Of a DNA stretch of 64,000 nt, positions 1 to 8,242 are shown piece after piece. The notes beneath the pieces are model-generated. The model had not been told where the DNA came from. It made no database searches and saw nothing but the letters and a program-made list of their open reading frames with translations. The position numbers and the translations under genes are program-made. Location of the stretch: positions 1 through 64,000 of the forward strand of contig JAFSIV010000017.1 of assembly GCA_017439585.1 (NCBI GenBank), in the 5' to 3' direction. The stretch comes from Clostridia bacterium. Its GTDB lineage: Bacteria; Bacillota; Clostridia; Oscillospirales; Acutalibacteraceae. The first letter of the stretch is position 1; the number at the start of each line of letters is the position of its first letter.

Positions 1-619
1 CACCCATAAGCTGCTCTTTGGGATCGGTGGGGAAGTCTTCGCCGATCTTTGCCTTATATTCTGCCTTGAACTGTTCTGCAAGTTCCTTGAGGTCGTCAGC
101 TGTAAGCTCAACGTCCTGAGTAACGCCTCTTTCCTCTTTCATTTTGTCGATAAGCTCTTCGAAATATTTCTTACCAACTTCCATAACAACATCAGAATAC
201 ATCTGGATGAAACGACGGTAGCAGTCATAAGCCCAACGAGCATTACCTGACTGAGCAGCCATAGTTTCAACAACATCTTCGTTAAGACCGAGGTTGAGGA
301 TAGTATCCATCATACCGGGCATAGAAGCGCGAGCGCCTGAACGAACTGAAACGAGAAGAGGATTGGTTTTATCGCCGAACTTTTTGCCAGTGATACCTTC
401 CATCTTATCAATTCCTACCATGATTTGAGCTTGGATGTCATCATTAATTTTTCTGCCATCCTCATAATACTGTGTGCAAGCTTCGGTAGAAACAGTGAAA
501 CCCTGAGGAACAGGAAGACCGATTTTGGTCATTTCTGCAAGGTTAGCACCCTTACCGCCGAGAAGCTCGCGCATGCTAGCGTCGCCTTCTGAGAAAAGGT
601 AAACATACTTGTGACTCAT
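1..619 (-). CDS. ppdK: pyruvate, phosphate dikinase (N-terminal part, runs off the left edge)
   Basis: Translating the minus strand from the ATG at 619 gives MSHKYVYLFSEGDASMREL, then LLGGKGANLAEM, IGLPVPQGFTVSTEAC and SVRSGARASMPGMMDTILNLG. These are the nucleotide-binding (ATP-grasp) motifs at the start of pyruvate, phosphate dikinase. Only about 206 of the usual ~875 residues are inside the window; the phosphohistidine and PEP domains lie to the left. The enzyme interconverts pyruvate, ATP and Pi with PEP, AMP and PPi in the cytoplasm, and in anaerobic Clostridia it often works in glycolysis. A strong AGGAGG ribosome site precedes the ATG. The gene appears to have its own promoter (TATAAT at 744-749, minus) rather than being read from malQ. 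Confidence 0.95.
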   Translation of the reverse strand, partial: MSHKYVYLFSEGDASMRELLGGKGANLAEMTKIGLPVPQGFTVSTEACTQYYEDGRKINDDIQAQIMVGIDKMEGITGKKFGDKTNPLLVSVRSGARASMPGMMDTILNLGLNEDVVETMAAQSGNARWAYDCYRRFIQMYSDVVMEVGKKYFEELIDKMKEERGVTQDVELTADDLKELAEQFKAEYKAKIGEDFPTDPKEQLMG

Positions 620-743
620 TAGAATCAACCTCCTAAAAAATTTATGGTTTTACCACAGTTTACAAAATGATACTTAAATCTTCTTGTTTTGCTAATCTGA
701 TTTAAGTTTGCGCCGATGAAATGCATCTTGACACGCTGTGAGT

Positions 744-749
744 ATTATA
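744..749 (-). promoter_or_regulatory. likely -10 box of the ppdK promoter
   Basis: The minus strand reads GTTATAATACT about 125 bases upstream of the ppdK start. The TATAAT is exact but no good -35 box is visible 16-18 bases further upstream. The long 5' UTR contains nothing I recognise. Confidence 0.4.
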
Positions 750-860
750 ACATTTCTGTCGCGAAAAATAAAGGTTTTTTTTGCTAAAAAACTACATTTT
801 TTTAAAAAATGGTAAATTCGATAGTTGAAAGCGAAAAAATCAAGCTATATTTATGCAAAA

Positions 861-2369
861 TCACGCTTTCGAGTCGGTTTTTTTGCGATTTTTGGGTAGG
901 CGGAAATAGGTTTTGGTGCAGTCATAAATTATCTTCGCAAGCCAGTCGTTAGTGCAACCCTCGCTAATTCGCCATTGCCAGTTAGCTCCAACGGTAGAGG
1001 GTTTATTAATTCGGGCCTTATTATCAAGACCTAAGAAGTCCTGCATCTGCAAAATACAGGTATCGGCAGCAGTTTGCATAGCCGATTTTATAAGCACCCA
1101 GTTAAAGCTATCATTCTCACCGATTCTGAGATAATCGCGGGCGAATTTAACCTCGTCCTTATCTCCCTCGGTCATATAACCTATCGCGGTGTCGTTATCG
1201 TGAGTTCCGGTATAAACAACACAGTTTTTATCGATATTATGAGGCAGATATGAGCTTTCGCTATCGGTGCTGAAAGCAAATTGCAATACCTTCATACCTG
1301 GGAAGCCTGTATATTTAAGAAGCACCCTTACATCGTCATCAATAGTTCCTAAATCCTCGGCAATAATATTAAGCTCACCCAAGGTTTCATTTAGTTTTTT
1401 AAACAAAGCCTTGCCCGGACATTTTTTCCAAACTCCGTTTTGAGCGGTTTTATCGCCAAAGGGAATAGAGTAGTAAGCTGAGAAAGCTCTAAAATGGTCT
1501 ATTCTTACGGTATCGAAAACCTTGCAGGCGAAACTTATGCGGTTTATCCACCAAGCAAAGCCTTCTTTTTTCATATAATTCCAATTATAAAGTGGATTGC
1601 CCCATAACTGACCCTCATCTGAAAAAGCATCGGGAGGACAACCTGCAACCGATTTCGGTTTAAGGTTTTTATCTAACAAAAACTGTTCGGGTGCGCTCCA
1701 AACATCCGCACTGTCGAAAGCTACATAAATCGGAATATCGCCGATTATATAAATACCTTTTTGATTTGCATATTCTTTAAGGGCGAACCACTGTTTGAAA
1801 AATAAATATTGAATAACCTTATAAAACTGTAATTCTTTTTTATACTCTCGGCTGATTTTAGCCAAGCTATCAGGATTTCGGGTTTTATATTCAAGCTTCC
1901 AACAGTCAAACGAAGCGCCGCTATGTAAATCCTTTAAACATGAGAAAAGAGCAAAATCGTTAAGCCAGAAAGCATTTTTATTTAAAAATTTTTCATAATC
2001 GCAAGGCGGATTTTTTATAAATCTTTCATAAGCCTTTCTCAAAATTTTATGTCGGGATTTATAGATTAGCTCATAATTAATTCTGGTATTTTCAGAGCCG
2101 AAATCATAAGCCTCTATTTCCTCTTTTGTGATTAAATTTTGGGCTTCTAAAAGCTCTAAATCTATAAAATAAGGGTTTCCGGCATAAGAGGAAAATGACT
2201 GATAAGGCGAGTCGCCAAAGCTGGTGGTACCAATGGGTAGCACCTGCCAATAGGTTTGACCTGATTTTTCGAGAAAATCTACAAACTCAAAAGCTGATTT
2301 TCCGAGTGTGCCTATGCCGTATTTACTGGGTAATGAGAATATCGGCATTAAAATACCGCTAGAACGCAT
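861..2369 (-). CDS. malQ: 4-alpha-glucanotransferase (amylomaltase, GH77)
   Basis: This 502-residue protein matches the usual length of family GH77. It starts with the typical MRSSGILMPIFSLPS and continues with GIGTLG, YWQVLPIGTTSFGDSPYQSFS and AGNPYFIDL. The catalytic residues are visible: nucleophile Asp291 in VRIDHFR, acid/base Glu338 in IIAEDLG, and transition-state Asp391 in GTHDND. The enzyme moves maltosyl units between alpha-1,4-glucans in the cytoplasm and serves glycogen or maltodextrin metabolism. AAAGGAAA lies just before the ATG. The gene follows the serine hydrolase by 32 bases on the same strand, so it may end a loose rlmD-hydrolase-malQ operon. Confidence 0.97.
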   Translation of the reverse strand: MRSSGILMPIFSLPSKYGIGTLGKSAFEFVDFLEKSGQTYWQVLPIGTTSFGDSPYQSFSSYAGNPYFIDLELLEAQNLITKEEIEAYDFGSENTRINYELIYKSRHKILRKAYERFIKNPPCDYEKFLNKNAFWLNDFALFSCLKDLHSGASFDCWKLEYKTRNPDSLAKISREYKKELQFYKVIQYLFFKQWFALKEYANQKGIYIIGDIPIYVAFDSADVWSAPEQFLLDKNLKPKSVAGCPPDAFSDEGQLWGNPLYNWNYMKKEGFAWWINRISFACKVFDTVRIDHFRAFSAYYSIPFGDKTAQNGVWKKCPGKALFKKLNETLGELNIIAEDLGTIDDDVRVLLKYTGFPGMKVLQFAFSTDSESSYLPHNIDKNCVVYTGTHDNDTAIGYMTEGDKDEVKFARDYLRIGENDSFNWVLIKSAMQTAADTCILQMQDFLGLDNKARINKPSTVGANWQWRISEGCTNDWLAKIIYDCTKTYFRLPKNRKKTDSKA

Positions 2370-2401
2370 AAAATTTTCCTTTCTTTTTTGGTGTTGAAAT
2401 T

Positions 2402-3436
2402 TTATTTATTTTTAAGTTTTATTCTTTTATTTTTAAGCTCGCTATATAGCATTTTTGCGATATAGTGGGTGTTGGCAGAAGCTTTACCTTTTGCGTTTCC
2501 CAAAACCGCCACGCCGAGCTTTAATTTTTTATTTATTATAAGGGATGAGCGGAAAGTTCCAACCCCTCCCACATGCCAAAGCTGATTTGATTTTTCATAA
2601 GTATGCCAGCCTATGCACATAAGGTGGTTATCATTTTTGAGTTTTGAAGCTTCGCATACTTTATGCGCTGAGATGATATAAGGTTTATCGCTTTCAATTT
2701 GCATAGCGATATATTTTAGCATATCGCTTATATTACTCACCAAACCGCCACCCGCAATATAAGGATTATTTCGATGCCATACCCAAAAGGGCAAAAGCTT
2801 TTCACCCTTTGCGGCAGGGGGATTTCTTTTTTTGCGGTCTAGTTCAATAAAGGTTTCGTTCAAGTTTAAATCATTTTTTATAAAATTTTCGAAGAGGGTT
2901 GAAAAATCGGTTTTTTCAATATTTTCGGCAACCGCAGCTAAAATGGCTGAGGTAAAATCTGAATAGCCGTATCGCTCTTTTGATTTAAAAAAACGGCGGC
3001 GTTCGAGACTTTTTATAACCGTTTTAACGGTGCAGTTTTCATACGGATTTTTGCGAGAATAACCGGCAAGTATTAGAGTAGGCAGGGTTATCTCTATGGG
3101 AGTTAAATGGTGATAGCCTGCGGTGTGGGTTAAAAGCTGATAAATAGTTGGGTATTTCCCTTTTTTAAGAGGTAAATACTTATCCACCGTGTAGTTAATA
3201 TCAAGCTTGCCTTCCTCGAAAAGCTTTAATATCAGGTGAGCGGTTAGGGTTTTTGAAACCGAGCCAATATCGTAAAGAAGACGGCTTTCTTCCTTAGGAT
3301 TTCCAAAAATATAGCATTGTCCGTTTTTATAAATGCCGATTGTCATTTTGTTATGTTCCGATAGGGCAAGATAGCTTTTTATTTTTTCTGCGGTTTTAAA
3401 ACGGAGAGCGGTATAGTTTAAAGAAATAATATCCAT
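2402..3436 (-). CDS. serine hydrolase of the beta-lactamase / penicillin-binding protein fold
   Basis: The 344-residue protein has the three signature motifs of the class C beta-lactamase-like family: Ser59-Val-Ser-Lys62 in GSVSKTLTA, Tyr158-Ser-Asp in YGYSD (the middle motif, usually YSN), and His288-Val-Gly in LWHVGG. Such proteins act as D-Ala-D-Ala carboxypeptidases, esterases or peptidases; the substrate cannot be read from the sequence. No signal peptide or membrane segment is visible, so a cytoplasmic role is more likely than cell-wall trimming. A GGAG lies upstream of the ATG. The gene lies 29 bases after rlmD and 32 before malQ, both on the same strand. Confidence 0.85.
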   Translation of the reverse strand: MDIISLNYTALRFKTAEKIKSYLALSEHNKMTIGIYKNGQCYIFGNPKEESRLLYDIGSVSKTLTAHLILKLFEEGKLDINYTVDKYLPLKKGKYPTIYQLLTHTAGYHHLTPIEITLPTLILAGYSRKNPYENCTVKTVIKSLERRRFFKSKERYGYSDFTSAILAAVAENIEKTDFSTLFENFIKNDLNLNETFIELDRKKRNPPAAKGEKLLPFWVWHRNNPYIAGGGLVSNISDMLKYIAMQIESDKPYIISAHKVCEASKLKNDNHLMCIGWHTYEKSNQLWHVGGVGTFRSSLIINKKLKLGVAVLGNAKGKASANTHYIAKMLYSELKNKRIKLKNK

Positions 3437-3465
3437 AATATTTCACATCTCCATTTTATTTCAAT

Positions 3466-4821
3466 TTATATTTTCTGATTTGTTCTTATTAAAAGCGCTA
3501 CTGTCTCTACATGAGAAGTTCTCGGAAATAAATCAACCGGTGTGTATTCTTTTAAAATATATCCATTTGCATTAAAAATTGCTATATCGCGGGCGAGGGT
3601 TGCAGGGTCGCAAGAAACATAGATAACCCGTTCGGGCGAGAAGTCATTTGTTATACTGTTTATAAGCGAAGCTTCGCAACCTTTCCTTGGAGGGTCAACT
3701 ATTATAACATCTGCCGATATACCCTCGTTCTTTAAAATTTCAGCCGAAGCGGCGGCATCACCACAGATAAAACGGGCATTTTCTATATTGTTTTGCTTTG
3801 CATTGAATTTTGCGTCTTCAATAGCTTCGGGTATGATTTCGACACCGATTATGCTTTTAGCTTCCTTTGCCATTGAGAGACCTATTGTTCCTGCACCGCA
3901 GTAAAGATCCAGAATATTTTTGTTTTGAGGGCAGGCATATTCGCGAGCTTTTTTATAAAGCTTTTCTGCCATATCGCGATTAACCTGATAAAACGACAGG
4001 GGAGAAAGGCGAACCTTAATACCGCATAAAATATCGGTTATATAGTCCTCACCGTATATCGTCTTGCATTTTTTTCCTAAAATAACATTTGTGTTATCAG
4101 TGTTAAAATTAATCTGAACACTTTTCAGACTATCGCCACAAACCGATTTTAAAGAGTCTATCAATTTATCTGAGTGAGCAATAGCAGTTCCATTAATGAC
4201 TAGGGTTACCATTATTTCGTTTGTAGCCTCGGCTATTCTTATATAAAGGTGGCGAAGAAGTCCCTTATGAGCGGTTTCGTTATATATACTGATACGGTTT
4301 TCCTTAATCCAGTTTTCAGTTTCTTCTGCGATATTTTTAAAAATTTCGGGCTGCAAAAGACAGTTTGAACAGGGGATAACACGATGGGAATGAAATGCAT
4401 AAAAACCGACCTTGCCGTCTGAATTTAAGGGATACTCCGCTTTGTTTCTGTATCGGCAGGTATTATCAGGAATTATTATAGGTGAAGGCTTTAAATCTAC
4501 ACCGCCTATTCGCTTTATCGCCTGATAAACCTTATCCTCTTTAAGTTTAGCCTCGGCTTTATAATCAATATGCCTGAAAACACAACCGCCGCATTTGCCA
4601 GAAACTTCGCAATCGGGGGTTGTTCGGTCGGGTGAAGGGGTTATAAGCTCTAAAACCTTGCCATAGGCATAGGTCTTTTTAACCTTTAAGATTTTAACCT
4701 TGGCGGTATCGCCAACTGCGGTCTGAGGGGTAAAAACAGCCATACCCTCATATTTTCCAACACCGCTTCCTTCGTTTGTTATATCGGTTATTTTAAGAAT
4801 AATTTCGTCGTTTTTTTGCAT
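3466..4821 (-). CDS. rlmD: 23S rRNA (uracil-5-)-methyltransferase, RumA/RlmD family
   Basis: The 451-residue protein begins with a TRAM RNA-binding domain (about residues 1-60). Fe-S cysteines follow at 71, 77 and 80 (CEVSGKCGGC), with the fourth at 151 or 154. The SAM-binding motif is DLYCGAGTIGL (305-315). Motif IV is DPPRKGC, and the nucleophile is Cys404 in VSCDPATLARD. The family makes 5-methyluridine in 23S rRNA; Firmicute members may modify U747, U1939 or both, so the exact site is uncertain. The start is well supported by a GGGTGGTG ribosome site. A 157-bp imperfect palindrome sits directly upstream. Confidence 0.93.
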   Translation of the reverse strand: MQKNDEIILKITDITNEGSGVGKYEGMAVFTPQTAVGDTAKVKILKVKKTYAYGKVLELITPSPDRTTPDCEVSGKCGGCVFRHIDYKAEAKLKEDKVYQAIKRIGGVDLKPSPIIIPDNTCRYRNKAEYPLNSDGKVGFYAFHSHRVIPCSNCLLQPEIFKNIAEETENWIKENRISIYNETAHKGLLRHLYIRIAEATNEIMVTLVINGTAIAHSDKLIDSLKSVCGDSLKSVQINFNTDNTNVILGKKCKTIYGEDYITDILCGIKVRLSPLSFYQVNRDMAEKLYKKAREYACPQNKNILDLYCGAGTIGLSMAKEAKSIIGVEIIPEAIEDAKFNAKQNNIENARFICGDAAASAEILKNEGISADVIIVDPPRKGCEASLINSITNDFSPERVIYVSCDPATLARDIAIFNANGYILKEYTPVDLFPRTSHVETVALLIRTNQKI

Positions 4822-4836
4822 TTTTTCACCACCCTA

Positions 4837-4993
4837 AGCAAACACGAATAATCTGAACCTGATTTTAGAGGTGGAATTTTCGTCTCTGCTTTGTTAAAAT
4901 ACTCGTTAATCCATCATCCTACGAACGATAACAAGCCGAAAAGTGCCGAAATTATGCCATTTTAGGCAGATTCGGATTATTCATGTTTGCTTA
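4837..4993. repeat. 157-bp imperfect palindrome (MITE-like or long hairpin) upstream of rlmD
   Basis: The left end (AAGCAAACACGAATAATC, from 4837) and the right end (GATTATTCATGTTTGCTT, to 4993) are near-perfect inverted repeats over about 26 bases with three mismatches. Weaker pairing continues towards the middle. The unit abuts the rlmD ribosome-binding site. It could be a miniature transposable element or a long leader hairpin. No open reading frame is seen in it. Confidence 0.6.
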
Positions 4994-5034
4994 TTCTTTT
5001 TATTTTATCATAAATCATAGTTTCAGTCAAATAA

Positions 5035-5067
5035 AAAAGCTTTTCGGCTAAATACCGAAAAGCTTTT
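5035..5067. terminator. rho-independent terminator of the G5/3D protein gene
   Basis: A perfect 13-bp stem (AAAAGCTTTTCGG / CCGAAAAGCTTTT) has a 7-base loop. On the minus strand it is followed by TTTTTTATTT. It lies 13 bases beyond the stop codon at 5080. Confidence 0.9.
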
Positions 5068-5079
5068 GGTTTGATTAAA

Positions 5080-6171
5080 TTAGTTTAAGATATAAACTTC
5101 CATATTTCTAACACCGAAATTGGTGCAAGCACTCTGTGTAGTCATAAACAGGTCGATACCTGTTGGGTGCTTTCTGATAAATCCGCCCGTATCGGCTGCA
5201 ACGGCATAACCGTAGATAATAGAACCGTCAGGTGATTTAATATAAAGCCTTGTACCATAAGGAATAACCTTGGGATTTACCGCAATATAACCCGGCTTCG
5301 GTGCAACACCGGTAGCGCAGTTGTTACCTGTATAGGTATAAGCGGTAGCTCGAACGGTCATTTTAGACTTATAGTTTACAGGGTTTCCGTTTTTATCAAG
5401 TGCAATTTCGGTTGCAGGTGTAAGAACGGAAATTGATTTAACCGAGGAGCTTGTTTTAACAGCAGTTCCTGATACGGTTTTTGCAGGTGCAGAGCCTATT
5501 GCTTTTTGCTCTGTAACAGGGTTAGATAAAACCTTGGTTTCAGAAACGTTTTTCTCTGTAACAACACCGTTTACAAGTTTTTCGCGGTATCTAATCTCTT
5601 TAATGCCGTTAACACCGGCAGTTATGGTTTTTGTTTCGCCCTTTTTCAAACCGCTTGAATAAACAGTTTTGGTTTCATAAGGGATATTTTCGGTTACAAC
5701 TGTATCAACATAATCAATATTAGTAAAATCAATGTATGTTGTCTCGTTGATTTCGGTTTCAGCAGAGGGCTCTAAAAAGTCATGCTCATCAATAGAAAAG
5801 CCTGCTTGTTCGAGAGCTTCTGCAACTGTACCGCCCGTGAAAGCGATTTCTAATGTTTTATCACCGCAGGTGATATAAACGGGGAACTCGGTTTCGATTT
5901 CAATCGAGGTTGTTGTTCCCGAAACGGTAGTATTTTTAATTTTATAGCTGTTTGATTCGTAACCTAAGCTTGAAAGCACGCGGGTAACATTATTACTTAG
6001 TGTGCGAACAGTGTAGGTGTTTTCACCGTCAAAAATATTTACAGTGTAAATGGAATAGCTTAGTAAAGTAGCTGCCGCAACCGTAGCAGCGGTAATAACC
6101 GCCAAACAGCTTTTGCGCGTTTTGCCAAACGGAAAACCGTTTAGTAAACGATACTTTATTTTTTCTATCAT
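5080..6171 (-). CDS. secreted cell-wall protein with DUF348, G5 and 3D domains (YabE/RpfB-like)
   Basis: The 363-residue protein has an N-terminal cytoplasmic stretch and a signal-anchor helix (CLAVITAATVAAATLLSY). Ubiquitin-like DUF348 repeats follow, then a G5 domain (from about YVDTVVTENIPYETKTVY to VTEQKAIG) and a C-terminal 3D domain. The 3D domain has its three conserved aspartates in AADTGG, TGIDLF and nearby. Proteins of this type (B. subtilis YabE, actinobacterial RpfB relatives) bind or cleave peptidoglycan outside the membrane; the 3D fold resembles MltA-type lytic transglycosylases. I chose the ATG at 6171 because AAGGAG lies 8 bases upstream; the ATG at 6195 and TTG at 6207 are poorly spaced. 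Confidence 0.85.
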   Translation of the reverse strand: MIEKIKYRLLNGFPFGKTRKSCLAVITAATVAAATLLSYSIYTVNIFDGENTYTVRTLSNNVTRVLSSLGYESNSYKIKNTTVSGTTTSIEIETEFPVYITCGDKTLEIAFTGGTVAEALEQAGFSIDEHDFLEPSAETEINETTYIDFTNIDYVDTVVTENIPYETKTVYSSGLKKGETKTITAGVNGIKEIRYREKLVNGVVTEKNVSETKVLSNPVTEQKAIGSAPAKTVSGTAVKTSSSVKSISVLTPATEIALDKNGNPVNYKSKMTVRATAYTYTGNNCATGVAPKPGYIAVNPKVIPYGTRLYIKSPDGSIIYGYAVAADTGGFIRKHPTGIDLFMTTQSACTNFGVRNMEVYILN

Positions 6172-6262
6172 CCAATAACTCCTTTTGTTTGACATCGTTT
6201 TTTTCAAACCTCTGTAAGTAGTTCGACGAAGTAATTTTTAACTATTTCTTCGAACGATAGCC

Positions 6263-6291
6263 ATTATACTCAAAGGTTTTCACTATGTCAA
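6263..6291 (-). promoter_or_regulatory. sigma-A promoter of the G5/3D protein gene
   Basis: On the minus strand, TTGACA (6286-6291) and TATAAT (6263-6268) are both perfect consensus boxes, separated by 17 bases. The predicted start gives a leader of about 80 bases. Confidence 0.85.
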
Positions 6292-6635
6292 AGTTTTAAA
6301 AAAACGATTTTTTGGTATATTTGACTAAAAAACCGCCGCATTAAAAAGGTTACAAACCTGTAACTTTTTAAAAAAACGGAAATTTTTGACATAAAATGAC
6401 AAATGCGTTGTGCAACTATACAAAAATCGCACTCTTTGGTTGATGAAAATGACAAATGGGGCTTTAAAACCACCATTTATAGCGGTTTTTTAGTGGCTCT
6501 TTAAAAGCAAACACTAAATATCGTATACAGAGAAAACTTGAATTTCACCTTATTTATACACATTATATGCGCCGAAACCTTGAAATATTACTTTTTGATT
6601 TGAAAACTTATATATTATATATATGTATGGTGATA
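6292..6635. other. AT-rich intergenic stretch without a gene
   Basis: Between the promoter at 6291 and the trmO terminator I see no convincing coding frame. There are two weak stem-loops: AAAAAGG...CTTTTT near 6342-6370, and AACCACC...GGTTTTTT near 6468-6491. The short frames here lack ribosome sites and look random. Confidence 0.5.
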
Positions 6636-6678
6636 AAAATAAAACCTCGCGAAGCATATCACATTTGCTACGCGAGGT
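6636..6678 (-). terminator. rho-independent terminator after trmO
   Basis: The stem ACCTCGCG...AGCA / TGCT.ACGCGAGGT (6644-6678) is followed on the minus strand by TTTTATTTTTA. It lies 8 bases past the trmO stop. Confidence 0.85.
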
Positions 6679-6685
6679 ATATATA

Positions 6686-7375
6686 TTATATATGTGTAAC
6701 CGATAAAAGATATAAGGTTTTATCTTCTACTCTAAACTTAACATTAAAACAGCTGAATTCAAAGCTATAAATTCTTTCAGGATTGTTATGATATGAAGGT
6801 CTTATATCGGAAGCTAAAATCTTTTTAAGCTTTAATAGGGTTTCGCTATCAATTCTTTGCTCGATATCTACCGGAATATTCACCTCTAACAAGTCGCCGT
6901 AAACTTCGTCAGAAAAACCTCCCTTTGCATTAGCCACCGAGTCGGTATAAGGAATATAAGGTTTTATATCGTAAATCGGGGTGCCGTTTACCATATCAGC
7001 ACCCGAAACCTCTAAAACTGTACCCAAATTATCAGTTTTAGTTATGCCTTCAAGCTTTAAAACCGATAAACCTATCGGGTTTGGTCGAAACGGCGAGCGG
7101 GTTGCAAAAACACCGAGTCTTTTATTTCCGCCAAGTCTTGGAGGTCTAACGGTTGGAGACCATTCCTTTTGCTCGTTTTGGGAAAATCCCCATAAAACCC
7201 AAATATGAGAAAAGCCTTCGAGACCTTTTAATGATTCGTCCTTTCGGTATTCGGGAGAAAAAATAATTTTAGCTTTAAGCTCAGGAATAAGTCCGCTTTG
7301 TCTGGGCACACCAAACTTTTCGGGGAAATCGGTGTTTATATTTGCGATTATATTTAATTTTATGTTATCCTTCAT
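6686..7375 (-). CDS. trmO: tRNA (N6-threonylcarbamoyladenosine(37)-N6)-methyltransferase TrmO family
   Basis: The 229-residue protein has the TrmO/YaeB signature FATRSPFRPNPIGLS, preceded by LEGFSHIWVLWGF and followed by LEVSGADMVNGTPIYDIKPY. The family uses SAM to methylate t6A at position 37 of some tRNAs, which tunes decoding. It is full length with a C-terminal extension. Its start overlaps the stop of the upstream membrane-protein gene by 11 bases, so the two are probably co-translated. A terminator follows directly. Confidence 0.92.
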   Translation of the reverse strand: MKDNIKLNIIANINTDFPEKFGVPRQSGLIPELKAKIIFSPEYRKDESLKGLEGFSHIWVLWGFSQNEQKEWSPTVRPPRLGGNKRLGVFATRSPFRPNPIGLSVLKLEGITKTDNLGTVLEVSGADMVNGTPIYDIKPYIPYTDSVANAKGGFSDEVYGDLLEVNIPVDIEQRIDSETLLKLKKILASDIRPSYHNNPERIYSFEFSCFNVKFRVEDKTLYLLSVTHI

Positions 7376-7991
7376 CAGCTTCCTGCTTCTTATTGATTTT
7401 TTCTAAGGGATTATAATTTTGCAAAAATTCTTCCCATTGTTCTTCGGAAATATTTTCTTCATTACCTATATTATAGGTGTCAAAAAGGTTTTCCGTAACC
7501 TTTTTATAAAGCTTTTGTGTTTTGTATTTTTCTCTTAAAGCAATTACTGTTAGAAAAACTGAGAATATAACAATGAGCAAAATCGGAGCGAGATGGCGCC
7601 AATAAAAAGATACTTTATAACCCCATAGACCGAAAGTATCTTGCAATAAACCGGCAAATACAGCAATTAAGAAAGAGGACGATAATATGTTAAGAATAAC
7701 GCTCGGTATATGCAGTTTGACACAGTTAAGCACATAGCCTGCTATTAAACCAAGAGTGCATACCGAGACTGTAATAACAGGATTAAGCGCTTTGCTCATA
7801 CTATCCGTGTTAGAATACATTAGTAAAAATCCTAAAACAAAAAACAGGTTCATAAAAAATGTCCAGATACCTATTATGCTATATAATACCTTTAAGGTTT
7901 TGTATAGTTTTCCGTTTGTACGGGCATATTTTATGCCCCTTTTCTGCTCCATTTCACGTACTCTTGCAAGTACACCATCATACATTTTCAT
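7365..7991 (-). CDS. predicted four-helix membrane protein of unknown function
   Basis: I do not recognise this 208-residue protein. It has four hydrophobic segments: about residues 32-58 (VLYSIIGIWTFFMNLFFVLG), 70-90, 95-115 and 130-150. The N-terminus is basic and short; the C-terminal tail is charged (about 155-208) and ends in KKQEADEG. The gene overlaps trmO by 11 bases and heads that two-gene unit. Its promoter (TTGTCA-N17-TATAAT) overlaps head-to-head with the trmL promoter. Confidence 0.75.
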   Translation of the reverse strand: MKMYDGVLARVREMEQKRGIKYARTNGKLYKTLKVLYSIIGIWTFFMNLFFVLGFLLMYSNTDSMSKALNPVITVSVCTLGLIAGYVLNCVKLHIPSVILNILSSSFLIAVFAGLLQDTFGLWGYKVSFYWRHLAPILLIVIFSVFLTVIALREKYKTQKLYKKVTENLFDTYNIGNEENISEEQWEEFLQNYNPLEKINKKQEADEG

Positions 7992-8020
7992 AATTACACT
8001 TCCAAAATTAAGATAAATTA

Positions 8021-8049
8021 ATTATACATCATTAATCCTTTCTTGACAA
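8021..8049 (-). promoter_or_regulatory. promoter of the membrane protein-trmO unit
   Basis: On the minus strand TTGTCA (8044-8049) and TATAAT (8021-8026) are separated by 17 bases. The -35 box occupies nearly the same bases as the plus-strand -35 box of trmL. Confidence 0.7.
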
Positions 8050-8070
8050 GTGTTTTAAATATAATATAAT
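8043..8070 (+). promoter_or_regulatory. sigma-A promoter of trmL and its leader RNA
   Basis: Perfect TTGACA (8043-8048) and TATAAT (8065-8070) boxes are separated by 16 bases. Transcription should start near 8076, right at the first hairpin of the leader, so the structured RNA begins at the 5' end of the message. Confidence 0.85.
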
Positions 8071-8074
8071 AATG

Positions 8075-8237
8075 TATTGGGTGATGGCATGAAAATTCAC
8101 GCTATCACTCAATATAGGGACAGCATGTCGCTCGCCAACACGATGGCAACCGCGACACATGCTGATTTACTCTCCATTTGCCGCTATTGGAGATTTTCGC
8201 ACCTATTTGTGCTGACGTTTTAGCGGCAGAATGGAGA
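8075..8237 (+). ncRNA. structured leader RNA of trmL, candidate riboswitch-like element (copy 1)
   Basis: Three stem-loops fill the leader. P1 (8075-8114) pairs TATTGGGTGATGGC with GCTATCACTCAATA. P2 (8122-8163) is AGCATG-TCGC, internal loop TC/AACC, inner stem GCCA/TGGC with a 6-base loop, then GCGA, a CA bulge and CATGCT. P3 pairs 8171-8185 with 8222-8237 and contains the TGGAGA ribosome-binding site of trmL. The same order, the same internal loop and the same CA bulge occur before ddl at 53206-53347, with different but complementary stem bases. I do not recognise a known riboswitch class. Control by hiding the ribosome site is inferred. Confidence 0.6.
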
Positions 8238-8242
8238 TTAAT

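Noticed and set aside
6288..6770. Two short frames (62 and 67 codons) in the intergenic region before trmO
   Set aside because: No ribosome sites; one overlaps the trmO terminator and the 3' end of trmO, and the composition is AT-driven.
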